A stretch of DNA of 64,000 nt from Metaruminococcus_A sp964607135 (lineage in GTDB: Bacteria > Bacillota > Clostridia > Oscillospirales > Ruminococcaceae), in the NCBI GenBank assembly GCA_964607135.1, contig CAZSIV010000011.1:3286-67285 (forward strand), written 5' to 3'. The translations under genes were made by a program, and so were the position numbers. The notes under the pieces were generated by a model, which saw only the letters and a list, made by a program, of their open reading frames with translations, did no database searches and was not told the origin of the DNA. This document shows, one piece after another, positions 7,086-13,487 of this stretch (the stretch's first letter is position 1; each line of letters starts with the position of its first letter).

Positions 7086-8255
7086 TCAGGCGGCGCCTTC
7101 GCATACCGCCGTGAGGCCGAGATCGCGGATGTTTTTTGCTGCGTTGGTCTCCCGTGCGAGAACTGCGCCGCAGGAGGGACAAAGCCAGCTTTTTTCGCGG
7201 GAGCTCAAGCCTTCGTTTATCATGCCGCAGGCATTGCAGGTCTTTGCTACAGGGGCATATCGGTCCACTGCGATCAGCAGTTTTCCCTGTCGTTCCAGCT
7301 TGTATTTGAGACAGTCGCGGAACCGCCCGAAGCCGGACGCTGAAATGTTTCCCTGCCTGAACTTCTGCGACAGCTCCCTAAGGTCGGTTTCCCTCACGCA
7401 GACTGCATCCCAGGCGTTGGCTATCCGCCTGCTTTCCTTGTGAATGAAGTCCTTCCGCTGATTGGAGAGGTGTTCGTGCAGAAGCCGGATTTTTTGCAGC
7501 TGTTTTTCATAATGTTTGGAGCCGCAGATCATCCGGGAGAGCTTTTGCTGCATCCGGGAAAGCTTTTCCTGTGACTTCGCGAGTTCGGGCAGCCTTGGGC
7601 TTGTTCCCTCACTGTCCACATAAAAGCGGGTCGGCGAGAAGTTCAGTCCTATCGTTCTCTCCGAAGCGGGGACGATCTTTTCCGGAACGGTCGTTTCATA
7701 GCCGAAAGCGACGGAACAAAAATATTTCCCGGATTTCGTCCGGCTGATCGTGACAAACCGCAGCGACCACTCATGCGGTGGAGTTCGATGAACCTTGGCT
7801 TTCACGAATCCCAGCTTCGGCATCTGGATCCCGTCCGCTGCAAGCCGAACCGAAGGGCCGGTGTGATAGGGGCGGCAGTGAACCGTAAAAGAATCCTTCT
7901 TGGACTTTTTTGTTTTGAATTTGGGATACTGGTAGGTTTTAGGGGCGCGGAAAAAGTCGAGAAAAGCCCTGCGCAGATTTTGATGGACAGCGCAGAGCGC
8001 CTGGCTGTCCACCTCTTTGAGAAAAGGCGCTTCCTTTTTATAATGCGCCGGGGTGGGGATGTAATGGACGTCGGCGGCGGCGTAAAACTCCTGGACGTCC
8101 CCGAGCATCCGGTTCCAGAGATACCGGCAGCAGCCAAAAGTCTTCTCGATCAGCACCGCCTGTTCTGCGGTTGGGAAAAGCCGGATTTTGACGACGGTGT
8201 ACTCCATTGCTCCCTTTTGTGGGGAGAACCGGTTTTTGGCTTGCTGTTCCGTCAT
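7086..8255 (-). CDS. TnpB-family protein with altered RuvC active site (candidate TldR, RNA-guided repressor)
   Basis: The 389-residue protein has TnpB features throughout. The N-terminal domain has KIRLFPTAEQ and KTFGCCRYLWNRML. A RuvC-like core follows, with a zinc ribbon of CNAC (340-343) and CPSC (359-362). The catalytic motifs are changed. RuvC-I, normally GIDLG, reads IGLNFS, with Asn at about 205 in place of Asp. RuvC-III, normally DRDxNAA, reads ARETNAAKNI, with Ala and Glu (about 369) in place of the Asp residues. The RuvC-II Glu may survive in CVRETDL (289). Such losses define TnpB-like nuclease-dead repressors, which use guide RNAs to block promoters; described clades sit beside flagellin genes. 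Start 8255 follows GGAAGGAG; an internal ATG at 8207 is possible. No tnpA transposase is adjacent, supporting domestication over a recent insertion. Confidence 0.8.
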   Translation of the reverse strand: MTEQQAKNRFSPQKGAMEYTVVKIRLFPTAEQAVLIEKTFGCCRYLWNRMLGDVQEFYAAADVHYIPTPAHYKKEAPFLKEVDSQALCAVHQNLRRAFLDFFRAPKTYQYPKFKTKKSKKDSFTVHCRPYHTGPSVRLAADGIQMPKLGFVKAKVHRTPPHEWSLRFVTISRTKSGKYFCSVAFGYETTVPEKIVPASERTIGLNFSPTRFYVDSEGTSPRLPELAKSQEKLSRMQQKLSRMICGSKHYEKQLQKIRLLHEHLSNQRKDFIHKESRRIANAWDAVCVRETDLRELSQKFRQGNISASGFGRFRDCLKYKLERQGKLLIAVDRYAPVAKTCNACGMINEGLSSREKSWLCPSCGAVLARETNAAKNIRDLGLTAVCEGAA

Positions 8256-8334
8256 ATCTGGCTCCTTCCTGCGTTTGTTTTTGTGAAAAATGGGATTTGC
8301 CGCAGACGAAGCTCTATCACAAACTCAGCCCCCT

Positions 8335-8360
8335 GACGCAAAAGGTATACTTTTTGCGCC
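8335..8360. repeat. 26-bp palindromic site 1 (hix-like recombination site)
   Basis: The site reads GACGCAAAAGGT, AT, ACTTTTTGCGCC: two 12-bp half-sites round a central dinucleotide, the exact architecture of sites used by Hin/Gin-type serine invertases. It is the inverted copy of the site at 8450-8475, with 25 of 26 positions identical. It sits inside a larger stem whose outer arms are TCAGCCC (8325-8331) and GGGCTGA (8364-8370). Confidence 0.7.
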
Positions 8361-8449
8361 CGAGGGCTGAAAATAAAATTTTTTCAAAAAGCAGCTTATT
8401 TTTCAAAGGAAGTATCCGATAACAGAAATGAAAACAAAAAGGATTTGTC
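8361..8449. other. Putative invertible DNA segment
   Basis: These 89 AT-rich bases lie between two inverted 26-bp sites, directly upstream of the TnpB-like gene and directly downstream of a serine invertase gene. They contain one sigma-28-like promoter, at present facing right and away from the TnpB-like gene. They carry no coding sequence. Inversion would place the promoter about 130 bp upstream of the TnpB-like start codon, facing it. Confidence 0.6.
8397..8422 (+). promoter_or_regulatory. Sigma-28 (SigD/FliA)-like promoter inside the putative invertible segment
   Basis: TCCGATAA (8415-8422) matches the sigma-28 -10 consensus GCCGATAA at seven of eight positions. Fourteen bases upstream lies TATT, a half match to the -35 TAAA. 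The spacing fits the Firmicute SigD range of 14-16. In the present orientation the transcript would run right and meet the terminator at 8436-8490 within a few bases of starting. The -35 element is weak, so this is a candidate only. Confidence 0.5.
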
Positions 8450-8490
8450 GGCGCAAAAAGTATACCTTTTGCGCCGGTAAATCCTTTTTT
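8436..8490. terminator. Bidirectional terminator built round site 2
   Basis: The whole 55-bp palindrome has an A-rich left end and T-rich right end (AAAAAGGATTT ... AAATCCTTTTTT) flanking a GC-capped inner stem, so it can terminate transcripts from both sides. On the minus strand it ends the invertase transcript with CCTTTTTGTTTTC. On the plus strand it would stop the sigma-28-like promoter. Its left outer arm lies in the invertible segment, so inversion would break the outer stem. Confidence 0.7.
8450..8475. repeat. 26-bp palindromic site 2 (hix-like recombination site)
   Basis: The site reads GGCGCAAAAAGT, AT, ACCTTTTGCGCC, the inverted partner of the site at 8335-8360. The central AT is self-complementary, so the core alone does not set polarity; relative orientation comes from the single mismatched positions and from any accessory sites. 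The outer arms AAAAAGGATTT (8436-8446) and AAATCCTTTTTT (8479-8490) extend the palindrome. Confidence 0.7.
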
Positions 8491-8553
8491 ATTGCCGCCT
8501 GAAAGATCTGCTTTATTGATTTCCTCGCCGGATTGCAGGGTTCTGTGACGGAC

Positions 8554-9159
8554 TTATTGGGCGGAATCGTATTCTTTTGCTCTGCGCAGAAAGGTATCGC
8601 GGGAGATGCCCAGCTTTCCGGAGGCAGCCCGGGAGGAAACCAGCCCCTTTTTCCACAGCTGCGCCATCTCCTCAAAACCGTCCGGCAGTGGGAGGCGCCT
8701 GCGCCCGAACTGCACCCCGCGCTCTATCGCCGCCGCGATGCCTTCGGTCTGCCGCTGTCGGATACTCTCCCGTTCGGTCTGCGCCACATAACTCAGAAGC
8801 TGGAGAACGATGTCCGCGATCAGCGTTCCGGTCAGATCCCGCCCCTGCCGGGTGTCCAAAAGAGGCATGTCCAGCACGACGATAGCGGCTTCGCGACTTT
8901 TGGTAATCGCGTTCCACTGCTCCAGGATTTCGGTGTAATTCCGGCCCAGCCGGTCTATGCTTTTGACAACCAGCACATCCCCTGGCAGCAGGCTTTCGAC
9001 CAGCAGCTGATACCGCGGCCGCCGAAAGTCCTTTCCGGAACATTTTTCGATGATGATATTTTCCTCCGCCACGCCGAATTCACGCATGGCGACCAGCTGG
9101 CGCGTTTCGTTTTGCTCTTTTGTCGATACCCGCACATAGCCGTAAATCTTCTCTGCCAT
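8554..9159 (-). CDS. Serine recombinase of the resolvase/invertase family (Hin/Pin-like)
   Basis: The 201-residue protein has the small serine recombinase layout. The catalytic domain begins YGYVRVSTKEQ, with nucleophile Ser12 and the supporting Arg10. The conserved SIDRLGRN follows, and the long E-helix has ETERESIRQRQTEGI. A C-terminal helix-turn-helix (about 165-195) contains SSRAASGKLGISRDTFLRR. Length and order match Hin, Gin and Pin (about 185-200 residues), not the large phage integrases or IS607 TnpA, where the DNA-binding domain comes first. It would cut and rejoin DNA at 26-bp palindromic sites, and two such sites in inverted orientation lie just downstream. GGAAAGGGG upstream of ATG 9159 supports the start. 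Substrate choice is inference from proximity. Confidence 0.88.
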   Translation of the reverse strand: MAEKIYGYVRVSTKEQNETRQLVAMREFGVAEENIIIEKCSGKDFRRPRYQLLVESLLPGDVLVVKSIDRLGRNYTEILEQWNAITKSREAAIVVLDMPLLDTRQGRDLTGTLIADIVLQLLSYVAQTERESIRQRQTEGIAAAIERGVQFGRRRLPLPDGFEEMAQLWKKGLVSSRAASGKLGISRDTFLRRAKEYDSAQ

Positions 9160-9655
9160 ATGCCAACCCCTTTCCGATTGCTACCTCTATATCTTAACGC
9201 AGACAGACCGCGGCTGGCAAACTGGAAGGGGGAAAAAGAGTGCGATAAACAGCCGCGACGCAGCCGAAGGCTGTTTATCGCTTCACCTGCGCAAAAGAAA
9301 AGCCTCGAACGGCGCGCCGGGGCTCTCGGCTGTTTCATGCAGGGGGGTGAACCCTTGTAATTCGCAAAAAGTTGATAGCGACAGGAAACTGCCGTGAGGG
9401 CGTTTACAACTGAACAGGTGAGGTTCGCTTCCTTCTTCCGTTTCCGAAATCGCCTGACGCGGTCTCCCGCCTCCGGCGTTTTCGACCGCTGCGCCGGCTC
9501 CCGTCCGCTGTTTCCGCTGCCGACGGCATCTCGCAGGTGCTGCCTTTTGCAGAAAGGAGAAGCGGCATGAGTGCGCTCCAATTTTTACAAAAAATCCGAG
9601 CGAGCTTTATATCTCCCGCTCCGACGCAGTGCGAATATTCATAACGACACTTTGC
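9160..9655. other. Gene-poor stretch upstream of the invertase
   Basis: No convincing gene is seen. It holds a strong hairpin at 9242-9281 and two partial matches to the 12-bp half-site (TGCGCAAAAG near 9290 and TCGCAAAAAGT near 9362), neither with a second half. A GC-rich part (9460-9560) could be read as protein in several frames but has no family signature. Confidence 0.5.
9242..9281. repeat. Strong 13-bp stem hairpin upstream of the invertase
   Basis: GCGATAAACAGCC (9242-9254) and GGCTGTTTATCGC (9269-9281) pair perfectly across a 14-nt loop, 83-122 bp upstream of the invertase start. No T-run follows on either strand. It could be a regulatory palindrome, for example an operator or enhancer-type site, but nothing identifies it. 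Confidence 0.5.
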
Positions 9656-9692
9656 GGAATAAAAAATCCGAGTGCCCATATGAACACTCGGA
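9656..9692 (-). terminator. Rho-independent terminator of the DUF3795-like gene
   Basis: On the minus strand TCCGAGTG pairs with CACTCGGA across a 10-nt loop and is followed by TTTTTTATT. It is about 58 bp past the stop codon of the gene ending at 9750. Confidence 0.8.
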
Positions 9693-9708
9693 CTGTAACG
9701 GCGAAATA

Positions 9709-9731
9709 CTGCCCTTGTCAATCGGGGGGTA
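9709..9731. repeat. Solo end of the dispersed inverted-repeat element
   Basis: CTGCCCTTGTCAATCGGGGG followed by GTA is nearly identical to the right terminal repeats of the elements ending at 27269 and 34050. No matching left end was found within the preceding 550 bases, so this is a truncated copy or a lone terminus. Confidence 0.6.
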
Positions 9732-9749
9732 TTGATATCGCATGACATA

Positions 9750-10295
9750 TTATTTTTTCTTAATCAGCTTCAATTCTATTTTTCTTCTGGCGGCAAGCTT
9801 TTGAAACGCTTCTACCACAAACAAACATTGTTCCTTAAGCGGCAGTGAGGACAATTCACGATTGGATCGTATTTGCTCCATCCCTTCTTTTAGCTCTGAA
9901 AGTTCTAACAGATTGACTGCTACACAAAAGAAGTTTTTTCTGCGTCCGTCATTATAGTTAGAAAGCAAATGGGAAAGAATCTGCATTTTTTCCCGTTGCT
10001 CAAGATTATATTGCTCAATGCCGATGCTTTTCGCTTTTTCTAAATCTGCTTTTCGCCGCCTGCTGGTAATAAAAAAGTCATATTCATCAATGTGTTGATA
10101 CCTTTCGCACGGATATTGTTTGCACTCATAGCAATACTCGATTTCCCCATGCTCCAGGCTGCATTTCGCGATCTTGCACGATTGATTCCCATTACCGCAG
10201 CCGCCACAGTAATTTCCCAACCGCATAGGACACAGCCCGCAATTCAATCCGCAAAGAGAAAACAATTGATTTTTCCGTTGAAATCCTTTCACCAT
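9750..10295 (-). CDS. DUF3795-like cysteine-rich protein
   Basis: The protein has a Cys-rich N-terminal half: CGLNCGLCP, CGGCGNGNQSC, KCSLEH, YCYECKQYPC. A basic, helical C-terminal half follows. This matches the DUF3795 family, small presumed metal-binding proteins of unknown function common in anaerobes. The start is placed at ATG 10295, which has GGGGGG just upstream and begins directly before the conserved region. The frame continues to an ATG at 10379, but those 28 residues look non-conserved. Base composition is AT-richer than the surrounding core genes, as for its neighbour, suggesting an acquired pair. Confidence 0.7.
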   Translation of the reverse strand: MVKGFQRKNQLFSLCGLNCGLCPMRLGNYCGGCGNGNQSCKIAKCSLEHGEIEYCYECKQYPCERYQHIDEYDFFITSRRRKADLEKAKSIGIEQYNLEQREKMQILSHLLSNYNDGRRKNFFCVAVNLLELSELKEGMEQIRSNRELSSLPLKEQCLFVVEAFQKLAARRKIELKLIKKK

Positions 10296-10432
10296 ATCCC
10301 CCCGCATATATGATATCAGAATGTCGGTTTGGAAGCAACTTTTTTGGAAAAAACCACCGAAATTGATACAAAGACGCACTCGGTCAAAAAAGGCGCGAGT
10401 TTCGTTCTGCCGTTTAGTACAATAAAAAGAGT

Positions 10433-11068
10433 TTACCCTTGCAAATCAAGCTCCTTCTCGACCAATTCAAAAGTATCTTCAATGCTTCTGTTCTTATCTC
10501 TAACAATTACCCGAAAACCGGAATGAAGAAAGGAATTATAGTTTTCGCGCGAATTAATTTTTCTTAAACACTGTCTGTAATTTTCCATTGCCAGTTCTGG
10601 ATTTGCTTCTTCCATGAGTAACCGATACAGAAATTGTTTTTCTCTGTCCGGCCTTTCAAAAAAACGATTTACTGATATATCAGGATCAGCCAACATGATT
10701 AGCACATGGTGGTTATCTGATATTTCTTTAAGTGTTTCTATGGAAATGTTCGTGTCAACAAATACCATTTTTTCTGTGGAGCTTAATGTATTCAGAATTT
10801 GTAACTCGAGTATTTCACATTCCTTTGATACTCCTTTTATCCACGCCTCGTATTCATCCGGCGTTCGCCTAATGAAATCGTGCCAATCCTGTAAATCTCT
10901 TGTATAGGTCAAATATGGAAACTGGTCCTTATCCAATTCGGACAACAACGCATTATGATAATTTTCCTCACAAGCGATACCATCATATTTTTCAGCAAGC
11001 AGTTTCACCATCGTAGATTTTCCGGCATATGCAGTTCCATTTATAAAAAATATATTTTCAAATCTCAT
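10433..11068 (-). CDS. P-loop NTPase, kinase-like
   Basis: The 211-residue protein starts with a beta strand and a Walker A motif, GTAYAGKST (residues 11-19), typical of small nucleotide or small-molecule kinases of the AAA_33/shikimate-kinase-like group. A later strand MVFVDTNIS could supply the acidic partner. VLIMLADPDISVNRFFERPDRE resembles the lid and guanine/adenine-proximal region of such kinases. The substrate is unknown. ATG 11068 has AGGAG ten bases upstream. The gene is AT-rich compared with its surroundings and sits in an accessory stretch with the DUF3795-like gene and a broken transposase. Confidence 0.7.
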   Translation of the reverse strand: MRFENIFFINGTAYAGKSTMVKLLAEKYDGIACEENYHNALLSELDKDQFPYLTYTRDLQDWHDFIRRTPDEYEAWIKGVSKECEILELQILNTLSSTEKMVFVDTNISIETLKEISDNHHVLIMLADPDISVNRFFERPDREKQFLYRLLMEEANPELAMENYRQCLRKINSRENYNSFLHSGFRVIVRDKNRSIEDTFELVEKELDLQG

Positions 11069-11564
11069 GCCCTTTAATCTCCTGCTTAAGGATCAATTTA
11101 TCGTTTAATTATGTCATAAAGTTATAAAATTATCAACCGTCCGATTTTTCGTACGGCTAATATATTCAACTCATTTATAACTGCAAATCAACAATCACTT
11201 GATATCCCAATAATCACACGAAGCCCCATAAACCACACGATTTGAAATTTGAAGCAGTGCAAAACCGCCCCCAAAAGCAAGAAGACCGCCGTGAAATCTT
11301 CACAGCGGTTATTGCATTTTATCCTTAAAATCATAGAACTCCCTTGAAATAAGGGCTTTTTAGAAAAAAGAAAGGCAGCCAACTTTGTATCACAATCGAT
11401 TGCCTCAGTTGTAAAGAGGTAACAAAAAAATTCCGGTCTAAACGCGGGCATAAAACAAAACGCACCCCACCAAGTGAGGCGCGTGCATTGTCTGCGGCGG
11501 CTCGCCGCTGTCAAAAGTTTATGAAAAAGAGGCTGCTCTAAACGCGTGTCTCGAACTTTCCGAA
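11069..11564. other. Non-coding AT-rich stretch
   Basis: No gene is recognised. A hairpin with one mismatch (ACCGCCGTGAA 11285-11295, TTCACAGCGGT 11299-11309) followed by TATTGCATTTTAT looks like a weak terminator on the plus strand. The 60 bases upstream of the kinase-like gene are very AT-rich and may hold its promoter. Confidence 0.5.
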
Positions 11565-11602
11565 AGTAAAAAAGAGTCCGAACGCGAATTGCGTCCAGAC
11601 TC
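11565..11602 (-). terminator. Terminator of tRNA-Leu
   Basis: On the minus strand GAGTC..GACGC pairs with GCGT..GACTC (11574-11602), with an interrupted stem, and is followed by TTTTTTACTTT. It lies immediately downstream of the tRNA 3' end. Confidence 0.75.
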
Positions 11603-11606
11603 AGTC

Positions 11607-11690
11607 TGGTGCGAGTGACGGGACTTGAACCCGTACGCCAAAGACACACGCCCCTCAAACGTGCCTGTCTGCCGATTCCAGCACACTCGC
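11607..11690 (-). tRNA. tRNA-Leu (anticodon GAG), CCA encoded
   Basis: The 84-nt minus-strand sequence folds as a class II tRNA. The acceptor GCGAGTG pairs with CACTCGC, and the discriminator A and CCA are encoded. The T-arm contains GGGTTCAAGTCCC. A long variable arm is present. In the anticodon arm CACGT pairs with GCGTG round the loop TTGAGGG, giving anticodon GAG, which reads CUC and CUU leucine codons. The D-arm has the expected GGCAGA run. Confidence 0.95.
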
Positions 11691-11876
11691 ATTTCAGCTT
11701 TTCTATTATAGCAAGCGATGCGAAAAATGTCAAGCGGATTCCTCAAAAAATCCCTGCTTAGGTGTAGGTATTACAATGAAGGGTGACAAGGGAAGAAAAA
11801 GGTAGCGAACAGGAGCGACCTGTGGTACGGTAAAGCTGCTCAAACCAAACCGAGAGGCAGGCGTCACCTATTCGCT

Positions 11877-12451
11877 ATGAATAAGATAACACAAACAGCC
11901 CGGTACAGACAAGCCATGCTTTTGTATGCACAAAAGCATGGTGTCGCGAAAGCAGCCATCCGATACCACACCAACCGGCAGTATATCACCGCTGGAGCAA
12001 GCGATATGACGGGACGCTGGCATCCCTGGAGGACCGTTCTCACCGCCCCCACAGTCATCCAAACCAGCACCGGCCTGACGAGATCAAGCTCATCCGGGAC
12101 ATGCGCCGCCGGAACCCCAACGCCGGCCTGGTGGTGTTCTGAGTGAAACTGCGGCAGAGAGGCTACACACGCTCCATCTCCGGCCTGTACCGTTTTCTGC
12201 GAAAGAGCGGCCGGATGGCGGTGAAGCTGTCAAATCCCAAGTATATCCCCAAGCCTTATGAACAGATGACTTACCCCGGTCAGCGGGTTCAGGTGGATGT
12301 GAAAGTCGTTCCGCGTTCCTGTATCGCCAACCCCGAGCTCCGCCTGTTCCAATATACCGTCATTGATGAGTACAGCCGTTTGCGTTTCCTGGCGGCCTAC
12401 GAGGAACAGAGTACCTAATCCTCCGCCGACTTCCTCGAAAAGATGAATTGA
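11877..12451 (+). pseudogene. Broken DDE-type transposase (integrase core), frameshifted and with stops
   Basis: The start ATG gives ITQTARYRQAMLLYAQKHG, an HTH-type N-terminus of an integrase-core transposase. The frame then shifts near 11990 and continues as RWSKRYDGTLASLEDRSHRP in another frame. It hits TGA at 12139-12141, and resumes with the catalytic-core stretch TYPGQRVQVDVKVV and QYTVIDEYSRLRFL. It hits TAA at 12416, apparently a mutated Tyr codon, and ends at 12451. The two visible Asp positions of the DDE triad are in VDVK and VIDEYS; the Glu region is lost. This is an inactive, 3'-truncated insertion sequence beside the tRNA gene. Confidence 0.85.
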
Positions 12452-12546
12452 TATCGCCGCCTATTTTTGCAGATGATTTTTGCAGCAAGAAAGGCTGTTT
12501 TTAGAGCTTCTACCCACAAAATCAAAATAAATGTGCGCAGCTGAAG

Positions 12547-13278
12547 CTATTTCTTCGCTTTTGATTTTACCAGTAACATCATAGGGCGCCGCAGTTCATT
12601 TTCCATGCCGGAAATCTGCATCATTTCTGCGGGAGGCTCCGCCTCTTCCACCGCTTCAAGGATGAACCCGTTTTTCAAAAGCCCCATCAGCAGCTGTGTC
12701 AGCGTGTGATGCTGCTTTACCACATTACAGCCTAAAAAATGCGTTTCCCGTTTTCCGGGCGTGAAGTAGCGGTCTACCGGCCAATACAGCGGTTTTCCGT
12801 CTTCCGCGTAGATCCAATCCTGCTGCACGCCGGCGGTGAAGACCGGATGCTCAATATTGAAAAGGAATGTTCCCTCTGGCTTTAACGTCTTGTATACCTT
12901 CTGAAATATCTGCTCGATATTCTCAATATAATGCAAGGCCAGGTTTGAAATCACACAGTCCCACCTGTTTTCCGGATACTCATATTCGTCTATCCCACAG
13001 ACGCGATATTCAATTTTGCTGTCGGCGTTGCGCCTTCTGGCCTCCTCGATCATCTTCTCGCTTAAATCGATCCCCAATACCTGCGCCGCTCCCCGTTCTG
13101 CGGAAAATTTACAGTGCCAGCCGTATCCGCATCCTAAATCGAGAACGGATTTATCTTGCAGCGCAGGGAACAGAGGTCTTAACTGGTGCCATTCTCCTGC
13201 GGCGGACAAGCCTTCTTTGCTGCGCGGCATTTGAGCGTATTGATTAAAAAAATTTTCGTTATCGTATTCATTATACAT
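12547..13278 (-). CDS. Class I SAM-dependent methyltransferase
   Basis: The 243-residue protein carries a Rossmann methyltransferase core: motif I SVLDLGCGYGWH (about 44-55), the acidic loop after strand 2 in VLGIDLSEKMIEEA, and the motif IV-like WDCVISNLALHYI. A C-terminal segment, TLTQLLMGLLKNGFILEAV, matches the small-molecule methyltransferases of the Methyltransf_11/25 type. The acceptor is unknown. ATG 13278 has GGAGG ten bases upstream. It stands alone between an insertion-sequence remnant and gdhA, so context does not help. Confidence 0.88.
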   Translation of the reverse strand: MYNEYDNENFFNQYAQMPRSKEGLSAAGEWHQLRPLFPALQDKSVLDLGCGYGWHCKFSAERGAAQVLGIDLSEKMIEEARRRNADSKIEYRVCGIDEYEYPENRWDCVISNLALHYIENIEQIFQKVYKTLKPEGTFLFNIEHPVFTAGVQQDWIYAEDGKPLYWPVDRYFTPGKRETHFLGCNVVKQHHTLTQLLMGLLKNGFILEAVEEAEPPAEMMQISGMENELRRPMMLLVKSKAKK

Positions 13279-13439
13279 CGCTGTAAATCCTCCGGATTCG
13301 ATTGCATTCCATTATACTATAATGGAAGATGCAGGGCAAGAATTTTGCAAAACCTGATCAAATCTCAACGGACAGGATTAGCCGCAGGAAGAAACGGAAA
13401 AACTGAAATCAGCGGCTTTTCATAGAAATTCTGCCCGCA

Positions 13440-13471
13440 AAAAAGGCCCCCGTCTTTTAGAACGGAGGCCC
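13440..13471 (-). terminator. Rho-independent terminator of gdhA
   Basis: On the minus strand GGGCCTCCG pairs with CGGGGGCC across an A-rich loop and is followed by TTTTTT. It starts about 17 bp after the gdhA stop codon. Confidence 0.88.
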
Positions 13472-13487
13472 TTCAAGGAGGCGAAAT

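Noticed and set aside
8335..8475. Explanation of the two 26-bp sites as ordinary terminators only
   Set aside because: Both do form hairpins and one has good T-runs, but a shared 26-bp core with different outer arms, in inverted orientation beside a serine invertase, is better explained as recombination sites. The plain-terminator reading remains the main alternative.
7086..9159. Reading of the recombinase and TnpB-like gene as a standard IS607 element
   Set aside because: IS607 TnpA has its DNA-binding domain first and the genes usually overlap; here the recombinase is Hin-like with a C-terminal HTH, 298 bp separate the genes, and the TnpB active site is altered.
9404..9748. 114-codon minus-strand frame overlapping a terminator and a repeat end
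   Set aside because: It spans the terminator at 9656-9692 and the solo element end, and its composition (Arg-rich, no motif) looks random.
11188..11733. 181-codon frame across tRNA-Leu
   Set aside because: It reads through the tRNA gene and its terminator and cannot be a real protein gene.
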